Assembly: GCF_000517545.1 (NCBI RefSeq)
Contig: NZ_BAIV01000009.1
Location: 1 to 64,000 of the forward strand
DNA: 64,000 nucleotides
From: Bacteroides reticulotermitis JCM 10512
GTDB taxonomy: Bacteria > Bacteroidota > Bacteroidia > Bacteroidales > Bacteroidaceae
Direction: 5' to 3'
Each line of letters starts with the position of its first letter. The first letter of the stretch is position 1. The notes under the pieces were generated by a model. It had not been told where the DNA came from. It did not search any database and was given only the letters and a program-made list of their open reading frames with translations. Shown here in pieces: positions 46,680 through 58,300 of the stretch. The position numbers and the translations under genes were made by a program.

Positions 46680-49494
46680 TTACATATTCTCCGGTTTAAA
46701 CATTAGATCTGTGATGTTTGCTCCCTTAAACAACTTTTCGGCAAACTTTTGAATATCCCGAGGTTTCATTTTATCCAGGATATAATCAAAGTTCTTAGGA
46801 TCAGTCAAATCGACTCCTTCGATATAATAGCTCATGATAATACTCATCCAGTAACTATTATGATTCTTCGACTGTTCGTTTATCTTTCTCAAATTAGCAA
46901 TCACTTTATTCATCTCTTCCTGTGTAGGTGCAGTATTCATGATTTTCTCAGTTTCAGCATATACCAATGTTTTCAGGAAATCAGCTTTATCCGGGTCGCA
47001 ATCAAACTGCATAGTCATCGAACAAGTAGAATTAGGAATACGAGAGATACCCGCTTTGACAGATACGCCATAAGTCCCTCCTTCTTTCTCGCGAATATTC
47101 TCCGTGTATCGTAGTTGTAAGATACCTTCTAGAATGCTATTGCAAAGGCTGTTGTATAGAGAATACTTCAGATCTTTGGAAAAGCTTGTGACAACGGTTG
47201 TCTTAGGCACTTCCAGTTTCAGCTTTATCTCTTTCACTACTTTACCTTTAGAACCTCGGACCTGATTATCTTTCCATGTTTCTTTCCGATATTCCGACTT
47301 TAATGAGCCAATGTATTTTTCTGCCAACAAGCGTACTTGTTCTTCCTCCGCATTTCCGACAATAAAGAATGTAAAATCGCTAGCATCTTTAATCCGGTCG
47401 CGATAAACCTTCTCCAGTTTATCCAACGTTATCTGTTCCAGATAATTGTCATTAAGAAGCAATACCCGTGGATGATAATTACCCATAATCATCCTGATTG
47501 AATCTTGCATAATCTGCTGAGGTTTATCTTTCATTTGAGAAAGACTTAGTTTGTTACGCGTCATCATCGAAGCGAACAACGTCTTATCAAAGCGCGGTTT
47601 CTCAAAGCGCAAGTACAGCAATTGAAACATTGTTTCCATATCTTTAGGAGTAGATGAGCCGCTCAAGGTTTCGGATAAGCCACTGATAGATACTCCGCAA
47701 CCGGCCATCTTACCGGATAGCATTTTCTGCAAAGCAACCGGGTCGAAGTCACCTACCCCAAAAGAGCTGACAATAGATGATGCATTCTCGGCCGCTGGCA
47801 ACATATCAACATCATACAATGATGTACCTCCCTCGCTATACGCAGTAAGCGACACATTATCCTTCTCATAATCGACCCGACGATAAACGACTTTGGCTCC
47901 GTTACTTAAACCCCACTCTGTCGCATTAAACCGAGGCAACCGCTTGCTAGATACAACCGTTCCGCCTTTCAGTTCTTCTCCGATCAGAGAAGTTCCTCCA
48001 ACCTTATCTTCATAGGCTTGAATATCGGTCGCGTTCGATACTTTGTCCCAAAGCGCAAGTACCTCTTCTTTTGTTAAGAACTTCTCTCCTTCCGAAGGTC
48101 CGCTTATAGTAATGGTCCGATTCTTCGTACAATTCCAAACTTTTGCTTTATCCGATACATCTCCGGCAGTTATCAACGGCATCAATTGCTTTACCAACAA
48201 ATAATAGGTTTCAAAATCAAGCATCGGAGCTTGCTCTAGAAAATGGCTCTTTATATCCTCCATATAGCTTCATTATCGACCTTATCTTTTTGCTTATAAG
48301 CAGATTCCAATCCAGCCAGCATATTAGTTTTTGCCCGTGCCAGTTCGCTATCAGTAAATCCAAAGCGCTTAACCCGCTCATTCTCTTTTAGAATCGCTTC
48401 CCAAGCCAATGCCTCTTCATTAGGCTTAGGCACAACGTTTATACTATAAGCCGCATAGCCTCTCACCAATCCTCCGAAGCCGATATTCCCTCGCATGAAA
48501 GGAGGAGTCTCCTGCTGCATTATTTCGCTAATACGAGCATTAAGCATACTATTATAGAAAGAGGCGATCAGTACTTCTTTTAAGTAAGCTACCGTATTTT
48601 TTTCCGCTGCAGAAAGATCCCGAAAGCGCACAGTCGCAGCGATGGACGTTCCGGAAACTTCCTTATCTGTAGCAAGTACATAGTTTGTTTCATCATGATC
48701 AGGAATGCTAAAGAAAGGCCGTTCAACCGGATTTTCTACAACAGGAATCTTCGAGAAAAGCTTCTTTATCTTATCCTCCATGACTTGTACATCAATATCA
48801 CCGACCACTGCAATAGCCTCCAAATCTGAACGATACCACTTATGGTAGAAATCACGAATCGTCTGATACTTGAAGTTCTTGATTACGTCCAATGAACCTA
48901 TCACATCACGAACTGCATATTTAGAACCTTTGAACAATACCGGAAAAGTTTGAGCCTGAATGCGAAAAGATGGAGTACGACGCGTACGCCACTCTTCAGA
49001 GATCACTCCTCTTTCATCATCAATCTCCTTATCTTCCAATGTCAGATAATAAGACCAGTCATGCAGAATAAGTAAACACGTGTCCAGCAGTGACTCACTG
49101 GCCGTAGGTACTGAACTTAGATTATATACAGTCTCGTTATGGGCTGTGTAAGCATTTACATTCTGTCCAAAAGCAACCCCATGTTTTTCGAGTCCAGAGA
49201 TAATCCCTTTTCCCGGAAAAGCAGTTGTTCCCTGAAAAGCCATATGCTCCAAGAAGTGTGCCAACCATTTTGCTCATCCTCTTCCAGCAATGCGCCGGCA
49301 TTTCTAATGATATAAAAACTAGCCCTCCCGGCAGGTTCGGTATTATGCCGTAAGTAATACGTAATTCCATTCGGTAATTTTCCAACAATTGTTTTCGGAT
49401 CCTGAGGTAATTCTTGCTGAAGATTAATCTGGGCATGTAATCCCCATGTATTGTATGCACATAAAAGTGCATACAATAGGAAAAGTCTTTTCAT
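46680..49494 (-). CDS. Secreted M16 family zinc peptidase (two frameshifts)
   Basis: Insulinase-type metallopeptidase of about 938 residues with two M16 halves. The signal peptide ends at WGLHAQ. The inverted zinc motif HFLEH (about H80-E83-H84) is in the N-terminal half, followed by NAYTAHNETVYNL. The second half has the usual inactive-domain features (FFIVGNAEEEQVRLLAEKYI, RYTENIREKEGGTYGVSVKA). The frame breaks near 49263, just before the zinc motif (lost T), and near 48270 (lost A), where KVDNE joins SYMEDIKSHF. Both restore a normal PqqL/YmxG-type protein. As last gene of the sigma/SusC cluster it probably cleaves imported or exported peptides in the periplasm. Confidence 0.92.
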
Positions 49495-49512
49495 TCTTAT
49501 CTATTTTGAATT

Positions 49513-51821
49513 TTATTTTCGTTGTCTACGGATGCCCAGTATAAGAGCTAACAAAAGCATAAGTCCAGGTAGTATCCCAAAAGTAAGAGCCTTTACATAA
49601 ACCATATCATCGCGCGTAAGAGCAGAATATAAGTCAGTTGGAAGCGGGCGCCGAATATCGATAGGAGCCTCTCCATAAGAGAACCAACTGAAACCACCTG
49701 TAATCAGCGTATAATTTAATACATTATAAATACGCCTTCTTCCCGATAGCTCTCCATTACTGATAGCAGTGGCATCGGACAGCACGAGAATACGTTGTTC
49801 TTTATCTCCGACTTTACGAGTTAAAGCCAAACCGGTAGGAAAACATCGTTCCACCTCTCCTGCAGCAGGATTACATACTACACTGTCATTTACAAAGTCA
49901 ATAGTCTCCGTTTCGTTCCAACACCCCACAGAGTCAGAACGCAACACGACTTCTACATGATACCCTTTATCTGTCGTATATTCCAGCCCTGAAGCATCAG
50001 CATCACAATTTTCGCATTGCGAGGAGGACCTAACGGCTCCATTAAATAAGATAATTGCTGCATCTCGGGAGTAGCACTCATATATACTACATTAGGACCC
50101 TCGTCAACATGCTTCTGAACCAATGTGCCCGGTAAAAACTTAACGCCAAACTGCTCTACCAGCGAATTCATGACTTCATCCTTCCTGGCTCTTCCGGCAA
50201 TCAGCATATTCCCTCCGCGAGCAATATATTTATCCAGTTTCTCTTGTTCTCCTTCGGTCAAAGCCCGGTTCATATCTGCGATAACAATAATGTCAATATT
50301 GGCTGGTATATCCTGATCATCCGATACAGATACCGGCAATACATCGAATCCCTGATTCACCAATGATTGACGGAAGTCTTTTGTATCTGCAAACATTGTA
50401 TAATCTCTGGACAATCCCTCACCCGTAATACGCGGTTCTCCTTGTCCGGTCAGAAAGCCTACAACAGGCAATTTGGTAGTAAAGCGTTTGAATGCAACAG
50501 AAATTTCCGATTCACCCGGCACTTTCATCATATCATTATACAAACGTAAGAATGCTGTCTGTCCATTCTCTCGTTCGATAACACGCACGAAATGGTATCC
50601 TTCACCCGACAAATCAATTGTCTTATTGAGTTCTTCCACCGGCATGAATAACTCCGGGCTTACTTCAGCAAGTTCCGCTTCCTTCTCCATCATCTCCTTA
50701 GTAGAAAGTCCCGGATAAAGCCTTGTAAACCTATCATTTCCAGAATCCGCATAATAGTAAACATACTTCAGTGTCATATCCGGTTTGAAACGGAGATATT
50801 GTTTAAAACGCTCTTCATCTTCCTTTATATTGGCAGGCATAGCCAAGTAACGATTATCATCAAGCATATTCACATAAGTAGTGATAGTCAATCCACCGTC
50901 CAGCTTTGACATCACCTCTTGACTACTTATCGACAATGTGTTACGCTTCGTTTCAGTTGTATCATAGTAATACATAAAAACCGGACGAGAAGTTATATAC
51001 CCTACTACCACAACTCCTGCCAACAAAAATGCATATTTACCTATGACCTTAGCAACAGGTTCACTCTGACGGGTTGACTGTAGTTTGAGAATACTCAATA
51101 ACAAGAACATGGCAATAACCACAAAATAGTAAATCACATCCTCACTACAGATCAATCCGCCGGTCATCGGTCCGGAGCGTCCAGTAAGACAAATCCAATA
51201 AGTGATTTCACGTACAAATGCAATATCCTGCCACAACTGGTTCGCATAATTCAATACGGCAAGGACAACTAATGTACCAATAGCCGCCACTACCTGATAC
51301 GAAGTCAGAGAGGATACAAACAACCCGATAGCCGAATAAGCACACAACAGCAGAAACATTCCCAACAATCCGCTACAAAGCTCGGCATAGTTAAAATTGT
51401 CCACCGTAAAAGCAAATCCCAACACCAACACGAGTAGTGCCGCTAACAAAATAGCACCATACGATATCATGCCGAGAAATTTCCCGAAAATAATATCTTT
51501 TGCAGTTACCGGAGAAGAGTAAAGCAACTTAATTGTGCCGCTGCTATACTCTCGGCTCATCAGTCCCATTGTTAATAGTGGCATATACAGATACAGATAT
51601 TTCTGCATCATCGTAAATAATCCGGTGACAGCATTTATCAACAGATAAGGTGTCAGGCTACCAGCAGTATATCCCATATTCTGAGTGTTGGTCACATCTT
51701 TCAGAGAGGCAACAAAAGAGATTCCGATTTGTATTGTAAAGACAATCAAAATCAACCAAGCTACTGGCGAATAAAACATCGTTAACAGTTCCGCTTTCGC
51801 TATTTTATATATTTTCTTCAT
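49513..51821 (-). CDS. Fused ABC-2 permease and GldG-like protein (one frameshift)
   Basis: Inner-membrane protein of about 769 residues. Residues about 1-240 form a six-helix ABC-2 permease of the GldF type (YSPVAWLILIVFTIQIGISF, MGLMSREYSSGTIKLLYSSP). After another membrane helix at about 260-280, residues about 290-700 form a GldG-like periplasmic domain (KRNTLSISSQEVMSKL, VVGFLTGQGEP, IDIIVIADMNRAL). A last helix (about 740-760) and a basic tail IRRQRK end it. The frame breaks near 50004. One lost G joins NAKIV to DADASGLEYTTDKGYHVEV. Gliding bacteria encode GldF and GldG separately; here they are one chain. The ATPase gene is 20 bp upstream. Confidence 0.9.
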
Positions 51822-51841
51822 GTTTCTTATTTCAATAGATT

Positions 51842-52774
51842 CTAGTTTTCAGTTCTCGCCTCTTTAGACAGCTTAGCAAAAACCGCATCCAACGAGCTCT
51901 TTTCTACTGTCAACTCAATTAATCCCCAACCCTTGTTTACACAGCTTGTAGCAATACGCTGTACCGTATTTTCCGCACCATCATAAATCAGGCGGAATCT
52001 CTTCTCACCCAGTACTTCGACCTGCTTCACTCCCTCAAACTGAAGGTCGCTCACTGCCACAGGCGCATGCAATCCGAGCAGCAACGAACTCGGCTTGATG
52101 TAGTTGTCAAAGTCCTCAATAGTCCCTGAGAAAACCATGTGGCCATTCTCTACCATTTTGATCTGCTGACAAGTAGCCTGCACCTCCGACAGAATATGCG
52201 TAGAAAGCAATACCGCACGCTCCTCAGCTATATCTTTAATGAGGCGGCGCACTTCCACTATCTGATTGGGGTCCAACCCATTAGTCGGTTCATCCAGCAC
52301 TACAAACTTCGGATTATGTACAATAGCCTGCGCAATGCCTACACGCTGTTGATACCCACCCGAAAGGTTACGTATCAACCGATTGCTGAAATGGGTAATA
52401 CCACACCGTTCTTTAGCCGCTTCCACAGCTTGCTTTATCTGCTTAGGTTCCATCAACCGCAGATGAGCGCAGTAAGTAAGGTATTCGTTGACGGTAAAGT
52501 CTAAATACAACGGTGCTTTTTGAGGTAAAAAGCCAATATTCTTTTTAGCCTCAACAGGATTCTCCCGCAGATTTACGCCATTAATCCACACCTCTCCGAC
52601 TGTTGGTTTTAATACTCCGCAAATGATGTTCATAGTAGTCGACTTACCGGCACCGTTAGAACCGAGTAGGCCCATGATACCTTTACTACTAATCTCGAAG
52701 TTGATATCTTTCACCGCCCATTGCACACTGTAACGATGCGACAAGTTTTCAACTTTCACAATTCTTTCTTCCAT
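51842..52774 (-). CDS. ABC transporter ATP-binding protein (GldA-like)
   Basis: A 310-residue ATPase with Walker A LGSNGAGKST (about 39-48), Q-loop FLPQKAPLY, signature NLSGGYQQRVGIAQ, Walker B FVVLDEPTNGLDP and switch His in STHILSEV. A C-terminal DUF4162-like extension (about 220-310) is typical of ATPases that pair with ABC-2 permeases. It is the energy unit for the fused permease/GldG-like protein next to it. The ABC pair is more likely an exporter or a mechanical system than an importer, since no binding protein is present. Confidence 0.93.
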   Translation of the reverse strand: MEERIVKVENLSHRYSVQWAVKDINFEISSKGIMGLLGSNGAGKSTTMNIICGVLKPTVGEVWINGVNLRENPVEAKKNIGFLPQKAPLYLDFTVNEYLTYCAHLRLMEPKQIKQAVEAAKERCGITHFSNRLIRNLSGGYQQRVGIAQAIVHNPKFVVLDEPTNGLDPNQIVEVRRLIKDIAEERAVLLSTHILSEVQATCQQIKMVENGHMVFSGTIEDFDNYIKPSSLLLGLHAPVAVSDLQFEGVKQVEVLGEKRFRLIYDGAENTVQRIATSCVNKGWGLIELTVEKSSLDAVFAKLSKEARTEN

Positions 52775-52784
52775 TCTGATTTTA

Positions 52785-53780
52785 TTAGTAAGTTTTATTT
52801 CCTATTACTGCCAAGTCAACTTGGTATTTATCTTTAAAGTAATTTTCCAAAATATCTAATTTCTTCTTTATGAGCGGCCATTTATAACTACCGTCCGCAT
52901 TCTTCTGAAGGTAATAGTTCCACGTAAATCGATCGGCATACTTCACACCATTAGACGGGTAATTCTCGAATACCGGAAAGTCATTCCCATGCATTACCAT
53001 ATTCAACAAAAAGCTCTTTATATCATTTTTAGGATCCATTGACCATGTACCTGTTGCCCACTCGCTAATTGTACCGTACGGGCTCCATTCCGAAATAGAC
53101 AATTCTCCTTCGACATTAGGCAGGTAGCCATATGAACGCAAAATATCCGGTTCGATTTGAAGCTGGGAATATGAAGCAAATTTTGTATAGTCACTAACAG
53201 CGTAGAATTCCGCCGGAATATCCAGTTTATTCTGATTCAGCAAGAAAGTTACGAACGCCACATTAACAGCATCTTTACACAGCTTTTTATTCTTTGCTGT
53301 CATCTGCTTCAAGTCTCCATTCATACCCGCAATCGCTACTGCTGTTTCACGGGCAAGAGCTCGGTGGTAGGTAGTCGGCTGCCCTTCCCATTTGGGGCGT
53401 TGCGCTATGGAATCCATTAAGAAAATCTTGAATGGAAATTTCTCCTGTTTAAACTTATCGGAGTAGAAATCAAGCCAAATCTCATCCAAAAATTCAAGCA
53501 TATCGCCCAAATATTGAGAATCACCATATACTGCTTCGTACTTTAATCCGGAACTGACCGTTTCCCACTGAAAGTCCTCCTGCGTGAAATTGTAAAGTAG
53601 AAAAGACGAATATTTCTCGAAGAAGTCAATAACACGATCACCCGCTTCCGACTCTCCTCGTTCCGGAAGTGTGTAAGGAGGAGCTAATGGAATATCAGTC
53701 CCCAGTTTATCATCATCGCTACATGCGGAACCGAGAGAGAGCGCAATTAAAGTTGCAACAATTAATTCTGATTGTTTCAT
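52785..53780 (-). CDS. Mx1-type zinc metallopeptidase-family lipoprotein, motif apparently lost
   Basis: A 331-residue lipoprotein (LSLGSAC, Cys about 20, then SDDDK). The layout FPFKIFLMDSIAQRP, VAIAGMN, NQNKLDIPAEFYAVSDY and a C-terminal aromatic region fits the putative zinc-binding metallopeptidases found beside SusD genes. Where those have HExxH followed by hydrophobic-x-Q (about residues 175-183), this protein reads AFVTFLLNQ. It has no other HExxH. It may be a binding protein derived from a peptidase. The family call is from memory of the pattern, so moderate confidence. It lies between SusD and the ATPase gene with gaps of 10-21 bp. Confidence 0.75.
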   Translation of the reverse strand: MKQSELIVATLIALSLGSACSDDDKLGTDIPLAPPYTLPERGESEAGDRVIDFFEKYSSFLLYNFTQEDFQWETVSSGLKYEAVYGDSQYLGDMLEFLDEIWLDFYSDKFKQEKFPFKIFLMDSIAQRPKWEGQPTTYHRALARETAVAIAGMNGDLKQMTAKNKKLCKDAVNVAFVTFLLNQNKLDIPAEFYAVSDYTKFASYSQLQIEPDILRSYGYLPNVEGELSISEWSPYGTISEWATGTWSMDPKNDIKSFLLNMVMHGNDFPVFENYPSNGVKYADRFTWNYYLQKNADGSYKWPLIKKKLDILENYFKDKYQVDLAVIGNKTY

Positions 53781-53801
53781 ACGTTTCTTTTTATGAGATT
53801 C

Positions 53802-55306
53802 TTAATTTATGTTCGTACCTTCTCTGACCGGAGTAGAAGCTGAAGCATTTTGCTTAATGGACTGGTTGACCCAAATTACCGAATTCGGAATAGGTAAAGT
53901 ATACATCATATCTTTCTCCGATAGCGTATACCGCATCCGAGGCGAAGAAGCTGTAGCCTGAAAATCGTGATGTATGGCGGGCATACCGTATCTACGAAGA
54001 TCGAACCAGCGATAACCTTCAAAACAGAACTCCTTACGCCGTTCAATATGTATCGCTTCCAATAAGTCTGGGAAATCGGTCTGATCAACATACCCTTTTA
54101 TACGGTTTCGACGAATCGTATTAAGGTCACTGATAGCCTCCGAAGTCATTCCGAGTTGAGCATAGGCTTCGGCACGATTCAAGTAGGCCTCACTCAAGCG
54201 AACTGCCGCTCCAAGCACGGTAGTAGTATTACCTGTTTGCAGATTACTTTTACGAACCTGATAACCGGTAATTTTATTCGTTCCTGTTGCCCAATCATAC
54301 GTAAACAGTGGACTCACATAAAACCCTGCTTCTCCAAAGCGTACGTCATTCGGATCAACATCGTACAAACCGAGAAAACTCTCACTGGGCACAGGGGCCA
54401 CATCGTTCGTTTTACCCCAATTAGTACTTGAGTAACACCAAAAGACCTCAGGAGAATCATACGAGTTAGGTTGAGGATATATATCATTACCGGAAGCGTC
54501 TTTACTCATTGTCACAGTAGTCAGATCCCACATACCCAATCCATACTCCATCGCTTTAGTTGCCTCATCGCTTGACTTCTTCCATTCTTCCATAAATAAA
54601 TATACACGAGATAACAGAATCCGAACCGCCGGCAAGTTGATTTTAAAATCTTTCTCCGTCACGTCATACTGCTCCAATAAAGAGGCTGCCTCATTCAAAT
54701 CATCCAATATCTGCCGATAAACCTCTTCTACCGTATTGCGTGCGCTACCCTTTTCCTGCAAAATAGCAGTCAACTTTAAAGGTACGCCCAATGCCTGCTT
54801 GTTGTAGTCGTAAGGTTCTCCATAAAGATTCACCAAAGTAAAGTAATGCAATGCTCTGACTGCAAGTGCTTCCGCTTTTATGCGATCGCGTTCGTTCTGT
54901 GGCCCTATGGCCTTATCAATACCATCCAGCACAGCGTTACAGCCCATTACGCATCTGTACAACTGATAATATTCTGTATTAATCAATTCTACGCCGCTCC
55001 ATACTCATAAAAAGTAGCCTGCCAAGTGTGACGTGGAAAATAATCATCTTCAATCAAATTAAAGGAAGCCGACTCACTCACAGTTTGTGGGAAATCCACA
55101 TCATCGCTCAAGTTGTCAAGAAGTCGATTATTATAGCCGGCAACAGCAGCGGACGGATAGCCGGAGCCTAATAATAACTCAGCATAATCTTTGGTAGTGG
55201 TAACAATTACCTCGTCCTGAGATTTACCCTCTAGGAAATCGGAGCACCCTGTTAATGACAATGTGCAAACAACTCCCAAACCTATGTAATAAAATTTATT
55301 TTTCAT
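53802..55306 (-). CDS. SusD/RagB family lipoprotein, second locus (one frameshift)
   Basis: SusD-like outer-membrane lipoprotein (LSLTGC, Cys about 21; then SDFLEGKSQDEV, the SusD start). TPR-like region with AEALAVRALHYFTLVNLYGE and VRILLSRVYLFMEEW. The C-terminal RagB/SusD domain has VRLSEAYLNRAEAYAQLG, HIERRKEFCFEGYRWFDLRR and PIPNSVIWVNQSIKQN. The frame breaks near 54999. The next frame continues SGVELINTEYYQL, and one missing G explains it. The restored length is about 501 residues. It pairs with the STN-containing SusC 14 bp upstream. With peptidase genes in the operon, the cargo may be peptide, as for RagB. Confidence 0.92.
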
Positions 55307-55320
55307 TGTTTCTTCTCCAA

Positions 55321-58300
55321 TTAAAAGGTAGCGTTCAATACTAAAGAAATTGTCTTACGAGCAGGCCAACCGCCTGTTTCCGGATCATACCCATCCCATT
55401 TCTTATCAAATGTGATAAGGAAAGGATTTGTCATGCTCAGCCCCAAACTCAGATGTTGAAGGTGTATCCGTTCGAGCATCTTGTTCGCAAACTGATAGTT
55501 GAGTGAGATTTGACGACAGCGAATAAAGTCAGCATCGGCAACCCGTATATCAGATAAGTTATATGCTTCATAACGGCTATAAAATTCAGGGTTATAAGGT
55601 AAGTGCAGAGAACCGTCTACCGTATTAGTCGATGTCGTTTTTTCTTTGGTAGGAAGTGATGGATAGACTGTAAACTCTTCGTCACCAGGCTTTCTCCATC
55701 GATCTATCAGCCAACGAGAGGAATTCTGATCAGGCAGAGGAAGTCCGTATTGTCCGTTACGCATATCATACAAGTCGGGTAAGCGCTTCTGCCCACCGAC
55801 TGAGATAGAGAAATTAGCTTGTAGAGACAAGTATTTATAACGAAATCTAGTAAATAGCCCACCACTGAAATCAGGTTCTAATTTTCCACTTTTAACCAAA
55901 AAGTCGCGCGGATCGTCTGTTTTATCAATATCTAATTTTTGAAACAAAGGCTTGCCATCCGTACCATCTAATTTATCAAAAGCGAAAGACCAAAGAGTTG
56001 AATAAGCCTCACCATCCACAATAGCAGTTCCGTTCAGAAAATCGCTCAATGTATTGGTTCGTTCATTGTTTTTCAACTGATTGCGGGTAACACCCGTATT
56101 CAACGACAACTGCCAAGTGAAGTCTCGTGTCTGTATAGGAATTACACTAACAGCCAACTCATAACCTCTATTTTCCATTTTCGTGCCGAAAACTACGGAG
56201 GTAGCCATACCATTCTCTGCCGGAATATCACGACTACTCAGCACATCACTGTTTTTTCCGAATACATTGGCCATAAGAGAAAACCGTCCCCGGAAGAATG
56301 AAAGATCGACTCCCACATTCCAACTTTTCGTTTTTTCCCAACCTAAATCCGGATAAGGCAATGATTTGATTGCCAATGTATAGAGATTAGTCGATGAATT
56401 GAGTCCTCCATCTGTAGCGATCAAATAAGGCGAGACCGTCTCCACCGCATTCCCTTGGTAACCATAAGAAGCAGATAAATCGATGGCATCTACTAACGTC
56501 TGCTGCTGCATAAAATGCTCATTCCCCAAACGCCATTTTACACCGGCTGACCATGCCGGGCGGAACTTCTTCTTTGCATCTTGTCCAAAGCGGTTTGAAG
56601 CATCCAAACGAGCATTAAAGTTCACTACATAGCGGTTATCGAAAGCATATACCCCCGTAAAGAACTCACTCAACTGATTATTTTCCCGATTGGTAACGGT
56701 GGTCCCGACACGCATCTCTTCATAAAGTGCTTTTGCCGCAGTTTCACCCCAGACACTAGACCCACCGTATTGCATCGTGGGAATAGGCAAATCAGCAAAT
56801 CGTTCGCCTCGATAACGTAAATATCCATACCGCTTGTTTCCATTACCTGTATTTTTATCCGATGTAGTTTCAACACCAAGGTTCAAGGACAGGTTGTGCT
56901 TTTTATTAAACAACTTATTATAAACCAGACTGTTTCGAAACATATAATTCCGATTGTTCATATTGTCCGCTTGTAATAACCCGCCAAAAGGCAACCGAGA
57001 GCTCTGTTCTAACTTACCATTGGGAAGAACATCCGGATCACCGTATTCGTAGCCGCGGATATTGGTTATATAATAAGATAATTCCGTTGCCCACGATTTC
57101 ACTTCGGAGGAAGTAGTTGAATAAGAATATAATCCCTGATATTTCAATCCCGGAAGAATTTCCCATTCCAAGTCAACAGAGGCTCCCAGCATCTTATTCG
57201 CACTTGTGTTCCCTGTATTATCCATTTCATTGAGAATGTTATAATTCAAATAATTGGAGTTAAGGTAGACACCGGCAGCAGCTCCCCCGTACTTTTTATG
57301 ATAATACAAAGTGCCGTCCTCGTTGTAAGCCGGAATTGTACGGGCGGTAGAGGAAGCATATGTAAAAGGATTAACTCCGTAGGCAAACCCATCTGCCTCA
57401 CGATCACTACCTTTTAACGAAAGACTCACCTGCAATTTATTGTTTAAATGCAGAATTGTATTTGAATTAAAAGAGAAAGAAGTAACATCATTACCTTTAG
57501 CTTCTCCATTCGTTTTCGAATAATTGAATGAAACACGGTTCATTAATTTCTGCGAACCACCGCTGACACTGACACTATGCTGTTGACTAAATGAATTACG
57601 GAACAACAAATCGAACCAATCAGTATTTTGATATTCATATTTACGGAAAAGCCGAACAAATTCGTCGTAAGTAATTTCTTTACTTTGTAACTGATCCATC
57701 AAATGAGAATATCCTATCGGCAACACATTCGAACTATAAGATAGCTTCTCATCAACAATTTCTCTCGAGAGCTGCATCTTCTCTTGGGAGTTCATCAGGT
57801 TGTACATCCCATAATCAGGTTTTTGCCCTACTGTATAGGTTCCACTATACGAGACACTAAGGCGTTCGTTCTTAGCTTTTTTCGTTGTAATAACGATTAC
57901 ACCATTAGCTGCTTTCGATCCATAAATTGCTGTAGCAGATGCGTCTTTCAGAACCGTAAGTGTCTCAATGTCATTTGGGTTTAACCACGAAATACAGTTT
58001 CCAGCTATCAGTCGCAGGTTATCCGCATCAGCCGATAAGGTTGCGTCTCCCTCGTTCATCGGAAATGGATCACGTTGTATCACCCCATCCACTACCCATA
58101 GCGGTTCTTTATTACCAAGTAGAGTTGAAGTACCACGCACGCGCACTTTGGCGGCTGCCCCTACCTGCCCTGTACTCATCTGCACACTCATGCCCGGCAC
58201 AGCTCCTTGCAACATCTGGTCAATGGATAATTCTCCGTTAATCAATGTTTCATCTATCTTGACCTGGCTTACAGCTCCTACGTATCGACTCTTATCTATA

